Position numbers and translations under genes: made by a program. A model generated the notes under the pieces. That model did no database searches and was not told where the DNA came from. It worked only from the letters and a program-made list of their open reading frames with translations. A stretch of 64,000 nt of DNA from Cylicocyclus nassatus (lineage: Eukaryota; Nematoda; Chromadorea; Rhabditida; Strongylidae): contig CATQJL010000001.1 in assembly GCA_958299035.1 (NCBI GenBank), positions 46,253,870 to 46,317,869 on the forward strand. The letters run 5' to 3'. Below are positions 28,201-43,200 of the stretch, in pieces; the first letter of the stretch is position 1; every line of letters begins with the position of its first letter.

Positions 28201-31200
28201 ATCTTCTTCCTATTAAACATTTTGCGAGTTCGTAAAATTAAATAGCAGGATAAGCCTTCAATAGATCATGTGATCAAGCCATAGCAAAAGCCTAAAGTTC
28301 CATCTAATAGTGTAAAATGTATCAGTTGAAATTCAGGCAATTCGTCAATCACCAGCACCCGAAACACATCAGGCGCGGCTCACTCATGGAGCATCAGTTG
28401 AAAATATTGCAGTGAGATACATTCACATGGCTATCTTAAGTGTGCCGCAAACAAAGTTTTATTCAGCTTACTGGCGTATCCCTGGCTCCAGAAGTTCACA
28501 AAGCTCGTCTTTCTCGTGGAAAATCTGTTGAAAGCATCGCGGTAGGCATTCGCTAGAATTCTCTGTTTTTTTTTTGCAATATTGGATGACCTCGGCTCAC
28601 CTGAATGTTTAGAAGCTTTATTTGATGGATTTACTTGTTTAGAGAAACGTTAGCCAAAAGATGTAAAGTTCAACGTTACAAAGGAAAATTGTTTTGCAGG
28701 CAATTCGAAGATCTCCAGCCCCAGAATCTCACAAGGCTAGTCTCACTTCCGGATATAGCGTAGGAAATATAGCGGTAAGCTTTCGACTCTAATAAGATTG
28801 CTTTTCGGGAATAGATGTTTGAAAAGTTTGTGGCCCCAAGTACTTCAATTGCGAATCCTAACTCATTTTTGCTATAGTTCGCTAGGCCTAGAAACCACAG
28901 GTCCACAGAAAAAACTATTTTTTGCCTCAAGATATCTCAAAAAATTTGAAAGCAAACAAATTTTTCGGCTTTCTTGAAGAGGCTGAAGAGAGCGTTATCT
29001 AAGTTTTTCTACCTTTTTCAATGCCCGAAAACAATAATCCTAAGTTTACAGTTTCTTTATATAACAAAAGTTCCTCAGCAGCTTTCTAACAAAGACTTCT
29101 TCATGTGTTAAATTACAGAGACAATCGCGGCACATATTTGCATTGAGATTTTTTCGGTTTAACAGATTTTGGGAGTCTTATTTCAACCTATATTTGTAGC
29201 GCAACTCTTTGATCTCCACTATATTGATTTTCAAAAATTTTGCACGCGCGTGAAGGTTTTAAAGATAAAATATAAAAATCTTGTTGCTGGATTTATTGCC
29301 GAAAAAATCCTGGAACTGAATTCTTGTACAGTCGAGTAGATTTTCCGCTCAATATAGTGTGCTTGCACTGAAGGTTAAAATGCGGTAAAATTTGCGCGTG
29401 AAGAAATAGCTACGCCTGTGATGCCTGCCACTTGCGCGCAAAATGTTGGCATAATTGGCGTGGCTACTTGTTCACGCGCAAATTTTACCGCATTTCACCT
29501 TCAGTGCAAGCACACTACAATACCGCTCACATTTTTTGAAATAGACACGAATGTATGGACCTGTATGGACATGTATGGACATGTCCGTACATGTCCGTAC
29601 ATGTCCATGCATTCGCGTCTATTTTTCAAAAAATGTGAGCGGTATTGTATATTAAGCGGAATACTCGACTGTATTTCAAGGCACGGTATCTCAAAACGAA
29701 CTCGACTCAAAACTTCTACGAAAGTAGAAGCACATGTAAGAAACCTTAAAGAAAGGGTTTTTAGAAGGAACAAGTTTTCTGTGGATTATGTTTCCTTCTG
29801 TTTCCTTTCTTCTTTCCTTCGTCCTTTTCTTCAATAGAACAAAAAGCGCGTCAAAATTCGAATTGGAAGCACTTTAGGCCACTCACTTTCCAAACACCCT
29901 GTAGCGAGATCCAAAAGTGCTGACAGATTTTCCTTTGTAACTTCATTCGTTTGAAAGAGATAATTTGGAATTTTAGCCATCAGTTCCAATTTCAGTTCGC
30001 ACTCAGAAATGGGTATTTCAAAAATAAATGATAGAACGGGAGGCGCAACAAATACCCACAGTTATAGTTTCTAACAATAAGGTATTAGGTTGTCCGGAAA
30101 TTAATGCAGGTTTTGAATTTCAACCGCAATAAGTCATACACTTCTCATTTCTAAACAGGTCGCAAAGTAATTTTAGATAGAACAAAGCAAGCTCTACAAG
30201 ATGGCTCTTTTGCTCTCGCAATAGCTCTAATACACCACGAGTTTTGAGCCAAAAACTAAAAAGATTCAACCGTCCGAAAAACTGAGAAAGATCGTTACTC
30301 AGTTCATAGAAGTCCTACAAAAATTCTAACTTGTCCATGCAAACACTGTCCACTTAAGACATCTATATACGCCGTTGCCGTATTTTTTCTCTGTTAGAAA
30401 TCAAGAGAACCGTGATTTTCGTGCATTTGCCAAAGTGGTGCTGTGCCGTTCCCACATAAGTACTAAGTTGTGTACTACAAACCTATAGAAGTACAAACGT
30501 AAATTTCCATCTCTCTACAAGCTTTAGTTCTCGAGAAATATCAGATACAGTTTTCTCTAGTCGACTGGTCCAAGCTAAAATTCAAATTTCTCGAGAACTA
30601 AAGCTTGTAGAGAACTGGAAATTTACGTTTGTACTTCTACAGGTTTGTAGTATGCAACTACTTATGTTGGAACGGCACAGCACCACTTTGTCAAATGCAC
30701 GAAAATTTCCGTTTTCTTGATATATAAAAGAGAAAAAAATACGGCAACGGCGTATATAGATGCCCTATGTGGATTGTGTTTACATGAGCAAGTTAGAATT
30801 CTTGTAGGATTTTTATGAACTGAGTTACGATTTTTCCCATTTCTTCGGGCAGTTGAATCTTTTTAGCTTTTGGTCGAAACTCGTGGTGGATTAGAGCTAT
30901 TGCTAAAACAAGATTGCCATCTTGTAGAGCTTGCTTTGTTCTATCGAATGGTATTGCGCAACCTACTTAGAAATGAGAAGTGTATGACTTATTGCGATTG
31001 GAATTCAGAACCTGCATTAATTTCCGGACAACCTAATATTTAATTCAAAATTACAAGTTTGCAGCTAAGCCAAAAAATGTCAAAGCTCAAAAAGTAACGA
31101 AGTACCCTTTGATTTCGAAAACTTCTACGAAGTCCCCTTTGGCCATTCTTTGGCTCTCCTCACTTCTCTCCACTTGGCTTTTGCCCTTCGTCCTGGGTAA

Positions 31201-34200
31201 AATGCGGTTAACGCAGAATAATGAGCAGAAAGCCGAGAACAACAAAAAAGCAAAAACCTACAGATCCTGCCTTTCATCTTTCACTTCTCTTTTCTCTCTC
31301 TCTCTCTCTCTCTCACTCTACCTCTCCACCTCCCCCCCCCCATAGAAAACAACAAAGAAGAAAGATGAAGAGCACCGAACGGCCAGCAAAGTAGAGGATT
31401 CTCGCGTTGGGCTCATTTTGCGATGGCAGAGCGTTAGTGAAGAACTCTTGAGGGCTATAAAAAAGCTAGAAGAAAAATTATAGAACCGTTTTTCTCTGTA
31501 TAAAAACATTTACAGTTAAGATACAATTTACGTATGAAAATACGAAGAAATTTGCGTCCTAAGGGTTGGTTCAGCTCATTTAGCAACCAAGTGTGAGGTT
31601 CTAGCTAAAAGTTAAGCACGGCTTTCACTCACATAAGTTTTAATAAACTATTGGGTCATTATTGGTAACCCTCCACGTGCACACCAAAGTTGGTGACATA
31701 TCATTGCTACTTGGTTGTAAACAAGGCTTTTGTTTGTCTATGACACAATTTTGAATTCCCGCGATGATTAGCTGTTAGCATGTCGCCGGTTTGCTGACAA
31801 ATAGCGATGTAAAGAGTAGACATGCCAACAGCGTGCCGACAGCGTGATCCCGGCATGCTAACAGACAGTGGCACGCTAACCCGCAAAAACTATATCCCCT
31901 TTGCTTTTCCGCTCAAAAACGATATGCAGCTAGCCGGTACCAGCTGCGCCGAACCCTGTTTAACCTACACTGTGTTTTCGCTCACCCAACTTTTTTGTCA
32001 TCTGTGCTATCGGACAAAACGATTCTAAGCGAAACACTACCTCTTGTCAAAAAAAGAAGTGGATGTTATCACACCCTCTTAGTCAAGACGCAGTCTAATT
32101 GTTTTTAGAGTTGAGACCTCTCGACCATCAGCTCTTACGACTATTGGCAGTAGGTGTTTGAATAACAACGCTTGCGTCGAATTTCCACTCATCAGATAAA
32201 AGTGTTAATCTATACATTAATAAGGAGTGTTGGTAAATTGTTAGCTAGTATGTTCTTTACAAAGAATTTCGTGTGTGAACCGATCATCTCCAAACTTTGC
32301 TCAATCATGTTTTCGACACCGGTCTACCTCGTAAGCTACTTTTCGTGGCAAAATTCAGGCTCCTTTTATTGATTTATCGACTTTGAAGGAAAATTAACTC
32401 TTATCGTTTATTATCGAATCTCTTCCAATTTCCTGTAAACAATAGCGGTAGAACTCATTTTCATTCCACAATAAGGGATATGCGATAATCTAAGGGATCG
32501 ATCAAGAAAGCCCTGTGTAATAAAAGAGAAAAACGCCGGAACGCAGAAGGTAAAGTCTTTGGGAATGCGCAGCAACCTTGCTTTTTGTTGGGTCACTTAA
32601 ACCCACGGTGCGGGCAAAGCCGGGCATACCAGCTAGTAATTCATGAAGATTATCCATATTTTTATGGTACGATGGCCACTTCTTTCTCGAAATGTTAAGG
32701 TGGCGGAATCTTCTGTATTATTACTCGGATTTTTTCGTTCTTCTTTATCCTCATCCGCATTTGTAAAAGCGCACTTCCTGTGCAATAAATATAATATAAT
32801 AATATAATGTTTCTGCTCATATCGGTCAATTTCAGGCGATTCGCCACATACCGCATCCTGATACACATCAAGCTACCGTAACCAGTGGAGTGTCAGTAGA
32901 AAACATTGCGGTAAGTTTACCTAATTTATAACACTGTTAGAAACTATAGGTAGAGATTGGCTTGCATGTACCAATCTACTATTTCTATAATTGAATAAGC
33001 TACATATTGCTAGTCGTTTGCAAACGGTAACGAGACAGAAAGAAAATACAAGCAGTGTTTCGTAGATTAGCCTATAGCCTATGATAGCAATAGTGGCGGG
33101 GCATTGCCTCTTTTTCTCAACATCTCTTTATTCGGTGCTAAATATGATACTCAGATTTTTATTACGTTGAAAGGTACTTAGCTTTTTCGGATTAGAGAAT
33201 AGTCTCCTCAAAAGAAACTCCAGTTTGACCCAAAAGCGGAGGATTTTCCGGAAAGTTTCGCAGTCTTCTTTCAAAATGCCCTTTGAGCAAGTATTTACGC
33301 TTAATTGCTAGTTCAAATATTATTCCGCTGTTGACTCGAAAGTACCCATCCAACACACCTAGCAAATCTGAAGAATGTATTTTTTTTCGCTCATTGAACC
33401 TAAAATATTCTGCGACACTATACAGTGAATGTCTAACTAAATCCCTACCCGAGAATTTCACGAAGTCATAAATCAAGTAAATAAGTCATAAGTATGAGCA
33501 GTAATAGGATCGAAGACTTCATTTTGCATGCAAAACTTTGCCTCTTTCTATATACACTAAAATAAGCTACCATTTACAGAAGTGCTTCAAAGGCGAAAAT
33601 CTTCCTGAGATTTCAAAGAGCAAAGTGTTTGCATACTGAATTATTTGCAGGCCATTGGACGAGCCCCAATTCCCGAATCCTATCGCGCAGATGTCACCTC
33701 GACACCCATCGGAAATATTGCTGTTAGTTTCTATTGTTTATTAGGTCATATGTATCAGGAATGACCATTAGACGTCACTTCATTAGTCATTTCATAGAAA
33801 GACTTGGGAAATTGCCTGATTTATTTCAGTATTTCTACATTTTGAATGCTGCCAAATATCTCCAAGTTCTTTGCGCCAGTTTCAAAAATGCTTTACTGGA
33901 ATTCCTGGAAAAAAGATTATTTTGGGTAGTGCAGACTAATCTGAGTCCTCATTCCGCTCAATACTCCGAATTTTTCGTTTCTCAAAAATTTTACAGTTTC
34001 TCTCTTCGAAAAGTTTGTTTTGACTCCCACTATGAATTGAAGAATCAAAGATTTCCTTGCTAGGACTACATCACCTACAGGAAAGATAAGTTTCTAGCAA
34101 CATTTGCAACTCGTCGACAACAGAAGTGGTAGGCATAAGATTTTTTTGGAATATTCCAATCGTATATCAAATCATGGAACAAGCCCTGTGGTATCTTGGT

Positions 34201-37200
34201 ATCTAGCGATATTCCTAAACTCCTTTTTCCAGGCCATCCGTAGGACTCCCGCGCCGGAAGCAGAATTCGCAACTACTACTCCCGGAACTGCAATAGGGAA
34301 CATAGGAGTAGGTTGAACTTCACCAATGTCTGAGCGCGGCGGAAGCAAGGTTTTTAATGCCGATGCTTCTCAAAATTTTGAGTCATTGCTATCCATTGAT
34401 GGTTGTGCACCTCACCAATTCCAGGCAATTCGTAAAACACCGGCTCCCGAAACCGACTTTGCTACAACCACTCCAAAAACTGCATTGACAAATGTTACAG
34501 TGAGAGCTGCTGCTTATATAGGCTAAAAGCATTAAAGCTAACACTATGGCCAAATAGCGCATTGCCTAACCCAATTTCCTGACGTTTCTAGGCCATTCAC
34601 AAAACTCCTGCTCCAGACTATGCGTCGACCACTCCTTTTGCTTTTGAAAATGTCGGAGTAGGCTATTTTTGCTTTCCTTTTACATTTCGCAAGGGCCAAT
34701 TGACTGAGCTTACCCTCCTCTTTCTTAGACCATTCGCAAGACTTCAGTTCCTCAGTCTGGAAAGGCTACTACAGTTCTCAGATCTGTGGAAAATGTTGCA
34801 GTAAGCTATATCCAATGGCCGAAGCCACACGCTAGTCCAGTGAGCTTCAAAGTGCCATTTCCAGGCAATACGCCGAACTCCTGCTCCTGAGGCTATTTAC
34901 GCCACAACCACTCCTAAATCTGCAATCGGAAATATTGGTGTAGGCTAATCTTAACGCAATCCTCTTGAATCTAATCGTAAGAAGTGATCTTGAAGCACAT
35001 ATTTCATTTTTGAGCATACCTTATGTTGTTTACCGTCTCTTGGGACCGTCTCTAATTTTCCAGACAATTCGCAAAACTCCTGCGCCGGAGGCTGCTTTTG
35101 CGACCACCTCTGCCGGATCTGCTGTGGAGAATATTGGTGTAGGCTCATTATTCAAGAAAATTATGTTATTACATAACACGTCACGTAGCAAACGATATAT
35201 ACATATATAGGGTCCAACGATACCAAGGCTTTTTCTATGCACATTGCAACAATGGCACTACAAAAAATATGGGAGCTTTTATTGTTCTGGTAGAAGAGAC
35301 TATACCTTGTGGATTAACAAATCATTAAGCCGACCGTTGCGCTGTGTGTGAAATAGCCACATGAAACAAAATTGAACGATCGGTCCAATAACTTTATTTG
35401 TAATCTATCTCTTTTAGAATTACAGTACTTGGAAACACAAAAGAATGATTTCAAACATATATGGACAATGTGCAAACGGTTTCTTATCTTGTGTGTCTCA
35501 GAAAAGATGATGTTAGGATGGAAAGAAAAATGTCGCTTTCTTCCATTTGTCAGCTAAAATCGATGTTTTTTAACTAAAGCACTAACGCCATTCGTCTTGT
35601 TGCTTTGCTATGAATAACGACATCTTTTCATCCCAACCTAATACTTTGAAGACTGCAGCCACACCAAAATCTCACAAAACTTCTCACATCATTATGTTAT
35701 CACTTCAATAGTAACGCTCCAGAAGGCCCATCAGAGTGTATGGGGTAAGGTTCACAATACTGCTTGCAGGCTATCCGTAGAACTCCTGCTCCAGAAGCCG
35801 ATTTTGCTACCACAACTCCTGCGACTTTATTGGAGAATATTGGTGTAGGCTATAAATTTTAGTTGATGAAATTCGGCTAATGTAGGATTTTTTGATGAGG
35901 CAGCATTGCATAAGCATTGCATAAAAAGAGAAATGTCTTATAAGAAAACTCACCATTCTATAACAGTGGTCAATCCTAGCATGATTTGCAGGCAATACGA
36001 AGAAGTGCTGCTCCTGAGCATGGAGTTGCTACAACAACTCCTGGGTCAGCTGTGGAAAATGTTGGAGTAGGCTAATTCTTGTTACTATGATGAAAGTGTT
36101 GATAGATCTTACGAAGACCTCTAAAAACCGCTTCATCTTCGGTCATGCTGAGATCTTGTTTGTAACTCTTCTCGACCTTTTTAGGCAATACGTAAAACTC
36201 CTGCTCCTGAGCATGGCCTTGCCACAACAACGCGTTTTGATGTGGAAAATGTTGGAGTAGGCTCATGCTTGTTTGACTCTTAATGCCTATTTAGTTCTCC
36301 AAATTGTGCTTTTGTGGGGCCTTTTCATGTTGAAAGTGTTGCTTGAATACGGTTTTTAATAGCGCTACATAAATTTCAGGCAATTCGTAAAATCATAGCT
36401 CCTGAGCAAGGGCATGCCACTACCACGCCTGGTTCTGCTGTCGAGAATATCGGAGTATGCTAAACCGTAGTCTTTGCTTCATTAACCACTCATCTCGCGA
36501 TTAACTTACTTCCCCTGTTCCTGTGCTCACAGCAGTCCATTCCCATTGAAAGGTGAAGGCGCTGAGATTCTCCGTTCTAGGCTATCCGCAAGACAGCCGC
36601 TCCCGAAGCTGAGTTTGCTACAACTACGCCTAAATCTGCTTTGGGAAGTATTGGAGTAGGCACAGTAAATAGATGTACTGCTGAGTATGTAAGCGCCAGT
36701 TCAGACGATTCGCAGCACTCCAGTTCCCGAAACGGGAATGGCAACGACTACTGCTGGAACAGCTATTGAAAACATTGGTGTAGGCACTTCGATATACATT
36801 ATCGCAGTCGGCTAACACCTTGCGTACTATGTTTAGACCATTCGCAAAACACCGGCCCCTGAAGCCGATTTTGCCACCACTACTCCAAAATTCAATCTGG
36901 GAAGTGTCGCTGTAGGCACATTTTAACATAAATCTTTTCTCAATAACCAATAGGTCCGCGGATGCAGTTGGTTGCATAATTTCCAGACTATCCGTAGAAC
37001 TCCAGCACCTGAATCCGCTGTTGCCACAACCACACCCGCATTTTCCGTGGAGAACATTGCTGTAAGCGCTAGTATGCGTATGGTGACGCATGTTATCTCT
37101 TGCATTTGCAGGCAATCCGTAAATCCACAGCCCCTGAAGCTATTTATGCCACAACCACTCCTAGGCCTGCTTTGGGAAGTATCGGAGTAGGGCCTTATTC

Positions 37201-40200
37201 TTGCCTTTTTGTAGCGAGCTCACACAAAAAGTTCCATACTATTGCACGCAGCGTAGAAATTATTCCCTGACGAAAATTCTTCTCTTTTCTAAATCGTTTC
37301 GGCTAAGCCGTCACTCGATCAATCAACGTACAACGTTGTGTTGAGGCTCGTTAACGTTTGCAAAAGGAGATTTTTTTGGTAAATGAGAAAACAAGTGGTT
37401 CATATGTTATGACCATGGTAAATTTGATTTCGCTTTTCTTGCTTTCTAAGTTTCAACATTCCTTCTTTGGTAAAGTGACTCCCTCATTCAAAGTACTGCT
37501 ATATGTTGCTGTTAGTATCGATATCTTGACTATACTTTCTGTTCAGCAAAACCAGCATCCATACAACTACTGCCTCCAAAACTAATGAAAGCACAGTAGT
37601 AACTTCTTCAAAGTCAAGTTATCGTAACACTGTTTTTATCTATATCTATTATTTTCATCACCCAGGAATAGAGTGTTCTAAGCGCAAGCTTGCTTAAATT
37701 TTTGCAGATTTTGCAGATGCAGATCGAGCAGGTTTTTGAGTAGTACGTAACATTCCTATACAATTAAGCGTGTTAAATAAGTAGCTGCGCAACTGTGAGA
37801 TGCTTGAACTTCGATTTTTTGAGAAATTAGCATGCAGAAGTAGTAATAGTTTATAGCCTTTTTTTTATAAGATCTTCAATGAAACTAAACAGAGTTTTTC
37901 TTGGATACCATTTGCATGCTCTGAGACGCTTCGTCGAAGTTTATAGCTAAAGGCGCTTTAGAGAATACCGCTTGTAAGTTTCATCCTGTAAAATCTCTCA
38001 TCACATTTATTCACATTAATAATGAAGGTTGAAGATGTTAGAGAAGGGTAGAACACTGGAAGAACGAGAATAGTGCGGAAACTTTTTGGGTGACTTACTA
38101 CTTGCATGCTTCACTCTCTTTGTAAATTTCAGAGAATTCGTAGCGCTCCAGCACCTGAAACTGATTTTGCTACCACCACTCCGGGAATTACTGCGGAGAA
38201 TATTGCCGTAGGCTTTTGAATGCATGCAGATCAAGCTGTTTTCTAGAACCAAAAGTGGACATTCTGTGAGGTTTAGGCAATCCGTAAAACAGCAGCTCCT
38301 GAAGCGGAATTTGCCACTACCACACCCAAATCTGCTGTAATCAACATTGGGGTTGGTTGTAACACACAACTTTTGGTATACATCTTAATTCAAAGTGCGA
38401 CTTATAGACCATTCGCAAAACACCAGCTCCTGAATCTGAGCTACCCACCACCACCCCCGGATCTGTTGTAGAAAATATTGGAGTAGGATCACATATTCCC
38501 AGATACTGAGAGTTTACCCATTACGTGTTCAGATGATCCGCAAAACCCCTGCTCCCGAAGCAGAACACGCCACCACTACCAAAACACCAATAGAAAATAT
38601 TGGAGTAGGCTAATTTAATAGAAGGGCATAGTATCTTTTTCACTGTTGAAGTGGCAAGTGTTCACCGTCTTGACATTTCTAGATGATTCGCAAAACACCA
38701 GCTCCTGAAGCCGAATTTGCAACAACAACCGCAAAAACTGTTCTGGGAAATATAGGAGTGAGCTAGTAATAAAAAGCTCGTCTTTTCCGAATTTCAATTT
38801 TCATCACTTTATGATTCCAGACAATTCGTGAAACCTCAACTCCAGAGTCTGGTGTTGCCACAACAACTCCTGGTTCTGTCGTAGGCAATATTGCAGTATG
38901 CGCAAAACGCTTTACTTTTGACAAAGTACCCAAACCTCGTCATAATTCTAGACCATTCGCAAGACTCCTGCTCCTGAAGCTGTTTATGCCACAACTACTC
39001 CTAAATTCGCTGTGGGAAGTATTGGAGTAAGCATTTGCTGTAGGTGAAGATGCGGTAAAAAGCTTTTGAAGTAATGCACACTTGTAGGCAAGTTGAACCA
39101 AACGCAAAGTTTGCAAAACCCCGACAGTTTATAAATCTTATTCGCTAGAAGAATGATTATGTTGGTGCAAAAGTGATGAGCATTCTTTTAACTCAGATCG
39201 TCCTTGAGAAGATTTTGCACACATACTGCTTCAAACATTACCCATACTTTTCTCTGTACATACTAATCTGCATACATTTGCTGCTAGCATGGTTCTAGCC
39301 TCTGCTCAACACACATAAAAAGCTATTTTGACTCATATTTGCAAGGTTGGAGAGCTCGCGATGGGCTACTGGTTGCATTAAACCAATTGTCGAATTCAAA
39401 TTTTATGATTCTAAAAGCTTCATCATGTGCAATGGACAATTGTTACTGTAGTCGAGACCACCCTATAGCGTCATTCTACTTGTAATCGTGAGAGTCCAAA
39501 CAGAGTAGAGAAGAGCTCATTGCATTTGCATTGCCCTAATAGCTCACTCTTTCCGCTTTACCGCGAACGGAGCCTCTTGTCATCATTGCTTTATTCTGAT
39601 ACTTCACATTTTCTTATCAATCCTAGACAAGCTAAGTGCTCAAAAGTACCGCATCTTCTTTGTTCTGTAGACGGGTCCTATCATAGTTTCTTGATTCTAC
39701 AGACGATTCGTAGCACACCGGCCCCTGAAACTGCTTTTGCCACAACCTCTCCTGGCACAACGCTGGAAAATATTGGAGTATGTGATTACGTGATTAGTAA
39801 AGGAGCGACTCTAGCATGAGCATTTTAGACCATTCGCAAAACGCCAGCTCCCGAGGCCGGCTTTGCCACAACCACTCCGAAAACCGCTGTAGAAAACATC
39901 GGAGTAGGCCTTACAACTTTTGAAGGTTTCAGATAAGCAAGAATGATTGTACACTCTCATAGACGCTGAGAAGCACACCAGCCCCAAAAACTGATTTCGC
40001 AACAACGACTCCTAAATCTGCTTTAAAGATTGTCGCAGTAGGCTAAATTTCAGCGTGGTTTTAGCTAGTTCCATCTGAAAGTGACAGTTTATTCGCTATG
40101 GTTTAGGCAATCCGTAGTACCCCAGTTCCTGAAAGTGATTTTGCCACAACCGTTCCTGGATCTGCCATCACAAATATCGCAGTAGGCTTTTGCAGTTGCC

Positions 40201-43200
40201 TAGTAAACCCAAATCAGGCTTATCATGATACAGTGTTCTAATTTTATCGCATGCTTGCTAAGAAGCGGCGCCAATTTCAGGCAGTTAGGAGCACACCAGC
40301 TCCACAGACCGAGTTTGCAACAACAACTCCAAAATCTGTTGTGGAAACTGTTGCAGTAAGCCGAATCTCAGTAAAACACTGAAAAAATTCACCGCTGCCA
40401 AGTTTAGGCAATTCGTAGTACCCCAGCCCCTGAGAGCGATTTTGCTACAACTACACGTGGATCAGCGGTTGAAAACGTTGTAGTAAGCATAGTCATTCTA
40501 TCATAGCAATAGGCTTTGATTCAAGCTCCATAGCTGCTGCCTTAATGTCCTCTGACTACTACCACTACTTCAGGCAATATGTAGTAAACCGGTCCCTGAA
40601 ACAGATTTTGCCACAACCACTCATGGAACAGCAGTGGAGACCGTTGCAGTAGGCTATATTTGTCTTAACTAAACAGCGGGCCGTAAGATTGAGGCGTTAC
40701 GCTTTAGATGATTCGCAGCACACCAGCTCCTGAGTCAGATTTTGCTACAAGAATCCCTGGATCTGCTATCGAAAACATCGCTGTATGCTTTTTGGATTTT
40801 TTCCACTGAAGAATAGTTTTGTTTACCGAAAATTGCAAGAGCTGATTAAGGCTATCCGTAGTACGCCAGCACCCGAAACCTCCTTCGCTACTACTACTCC
40901 CGCTTCCGCAGTTGAGACTGTCGCAGTAGGCTAACTTTCCATACTTTTTTAAGATTTCTGAAGCATATTAGCGATGTAACGTGATTTTATTCCCTTCAGA
41001 CTATCCGTAGTACTCCTGCTCCAGAAACCAATTTTGCCACAAAAACTCCTGCATCCACAGTTGAAGTTGTTGGTGTAAGCAGTGAATCCCGTACTCTAAC
41101 TTTGCAATTGAATTGATAAGCTCAAGGGTTTAGTTCAACCTATTTGTAGGCCATTCGTAGTGCTCCAGCTCCCGAAACTGCTTTTGCTACGACCACTCCT
41201 GGCTCCGCAGTGGAAACTGTTGGAGTAAGATATTCTGCGCTCACTTTCCTCTTATTTTATAAGACTGGGTAACGAGACCCGATTCAGATGATACGTAGTA
41301 CTCCAGCTCCTGAATCTGATTTTGCCACTAAAACTCCAGGATCTCTTATTGAAAATATTGCAGTAGGCGTTTTTTTTTCAAATTTCTTGTAGAAAGTAGG
41401 TTTTTGGCGGTGAAATTAGTTTTTGAAAAAAAAGTCTTCCCTAGCTGTAGACTGTCTTCTAGGCAATTCGCAGCACTCCAGCTCCCGAAACAGCTTTCGC
41501 TACGACTACTCCCGGTTCAGCAGTAGAGGCTGTTGGAGTATGCCCATTTTTTACTCGAAATGCTCAACATTCAACATGTTGCCGGCGTTAGGCAGTGCAA
41601 CATTGTTGTCTGTCTACTCGTTGCTATGGAAAGCAGAAACTTTTTGAAAAGATCAAACCTTTCAGTGAATGCAACAGTTTCTTGATTTTCCTGTACAAAA
41701 AAAGGAAAGGAATTTTGCTAATTCAGACCATCCGTAGTACCCCAGCTCCTAGAACCGATTTTGCAACGAAAACCCACGGCGCAGCCATTGAGAAAGTTGG
41801 AGTAAGCATTTCAGATCCTCGTTAGGAATCTTTGTCGCATTTGATTATTCTCCTCACTCTTGCTCTCAAAATTCAGGCAATCCGTAGTACTCCAGCCCCG
41901 GAAACGGACTTTGCTACAATTACTCCCTCTTCAGCACTGGAGGCTGTTGGGGTGGGATAAGTCTTCTTCTCGAACGAAATCTGCCTGTTTTGAAAAAGAT
42001 GTTCACAACTATAGGCCATTCGTAGTACTCCAGCTCCTGAAACCGATTTTGCCACAACAACTCATGCAACAGTCATCGAAAACATTGCCGTAGGATTTTA
42101 TTCTTGATGCGCAGAACACTAAGCAGAGTTGATTTGCATTCCCTAACCTCTGAAGTCGTATTTCGCAATTCACAGTTGTCCGAAAGAAAACTAATTTGAG
42201 CTGTAGCTCAAAAATATTTACTGAATTAAAATTTGTAAGTGCAGCAAAATTCGGACACAGAATCGTTGGGTAGAATGCCCTCCTTTATAGAAATAATATC
42301 AGAGTTGCCTGTGATTCAAAATTGTATATGTTTTCGTATTATACGATTTTCCATATTATACGATTTCCAGCTCGGTTTGCTCAATCGTCCGTACTGAATT
42401 CGGCTCGCAAGTCAACTCTGTTTTGTGTTTAATACTGGTTTTTGAGCTCCCTATAATTTTTCATCCAGCATTCAGCACGTATCCTATCCTTTTTGTAGGC
42501 AATTCGTAGCACCCCAGCTCCAGAAACTTCATTTGCTACAACTACTCCTGGCTCTGTGGTGGAAGTTGTTGGAGTGAGAGAATTACGCCGATGTTATACT
42601 TGATCGCTCATCTGAAAGCAGGCTTACATGTCATTTTAGGCTATTCGTAGTACCCCAGCTCCCGAAACTGATTTTGCTACCACTACTCCTCGATCTGTTC
42701 TCGAGAATGTTGTAGTAGGCTGATTCTTGACTTTATTGTCTTCATCCCAACTCAGCGATCAATAGCATTGGTGCCCCCTAATTCAGGCAATTCGTAGTAT
42801 TCCGGTTCCTGAAACTGATCGGGCAACAACCACGAAGTCTGTTCTAGAGAACGTTGGAGTAAGCATCGTCTTCAAGATTTTCTCAGCCAAATCAGTGAAT
42901 ATGAAATGGCCTGCTTTTCTATCACTTACACTATACTTGTTTATAAGAATTAAGGATGTGAATCCCAAAAAATCGAAGGGTAGCAGCAATTCGGCTTTGT
43001 CCTTTTCCAAGATGTGCTCGAGTTTTTTTTTGAGGAATCTACTTCCTGCAGAATGGCCCAAGCTACATCTTGAATGCGAAAAAAGTTTGCTATTGAGCTG
43101 TTGATGATTAAATTGCAAGCTGTCCTGGGCATAAAGAAAGCTCGTCTATAGAATTGGGCTTTAGGAGAAAATTCGAACAAGTTACATATTCAAGCATTCA

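Larger units (their letters stand above)
28775..32835 (+). other. 4.1-kb MITE-rich intron within the repeat array
   Basis: This intron between R3 and R4 hosts the nested MITE pair (29329-29671), a long palindromic MITE (30085-31036), the CT tract (31293-31341), the GC-rich repeat (31667-31965) and a Helitron-like end (32597-32636). The remaining stretches hold no repeat exon. Confidence 0.6.

Noticed and set aside
29418..29837. 139-codon open frame with ACPYMSMHS-like repeats
   Set aside because: It runs through the nested palindromic MITE core; the reverse strand gives a near-identical peptide, as expected from symmetry.
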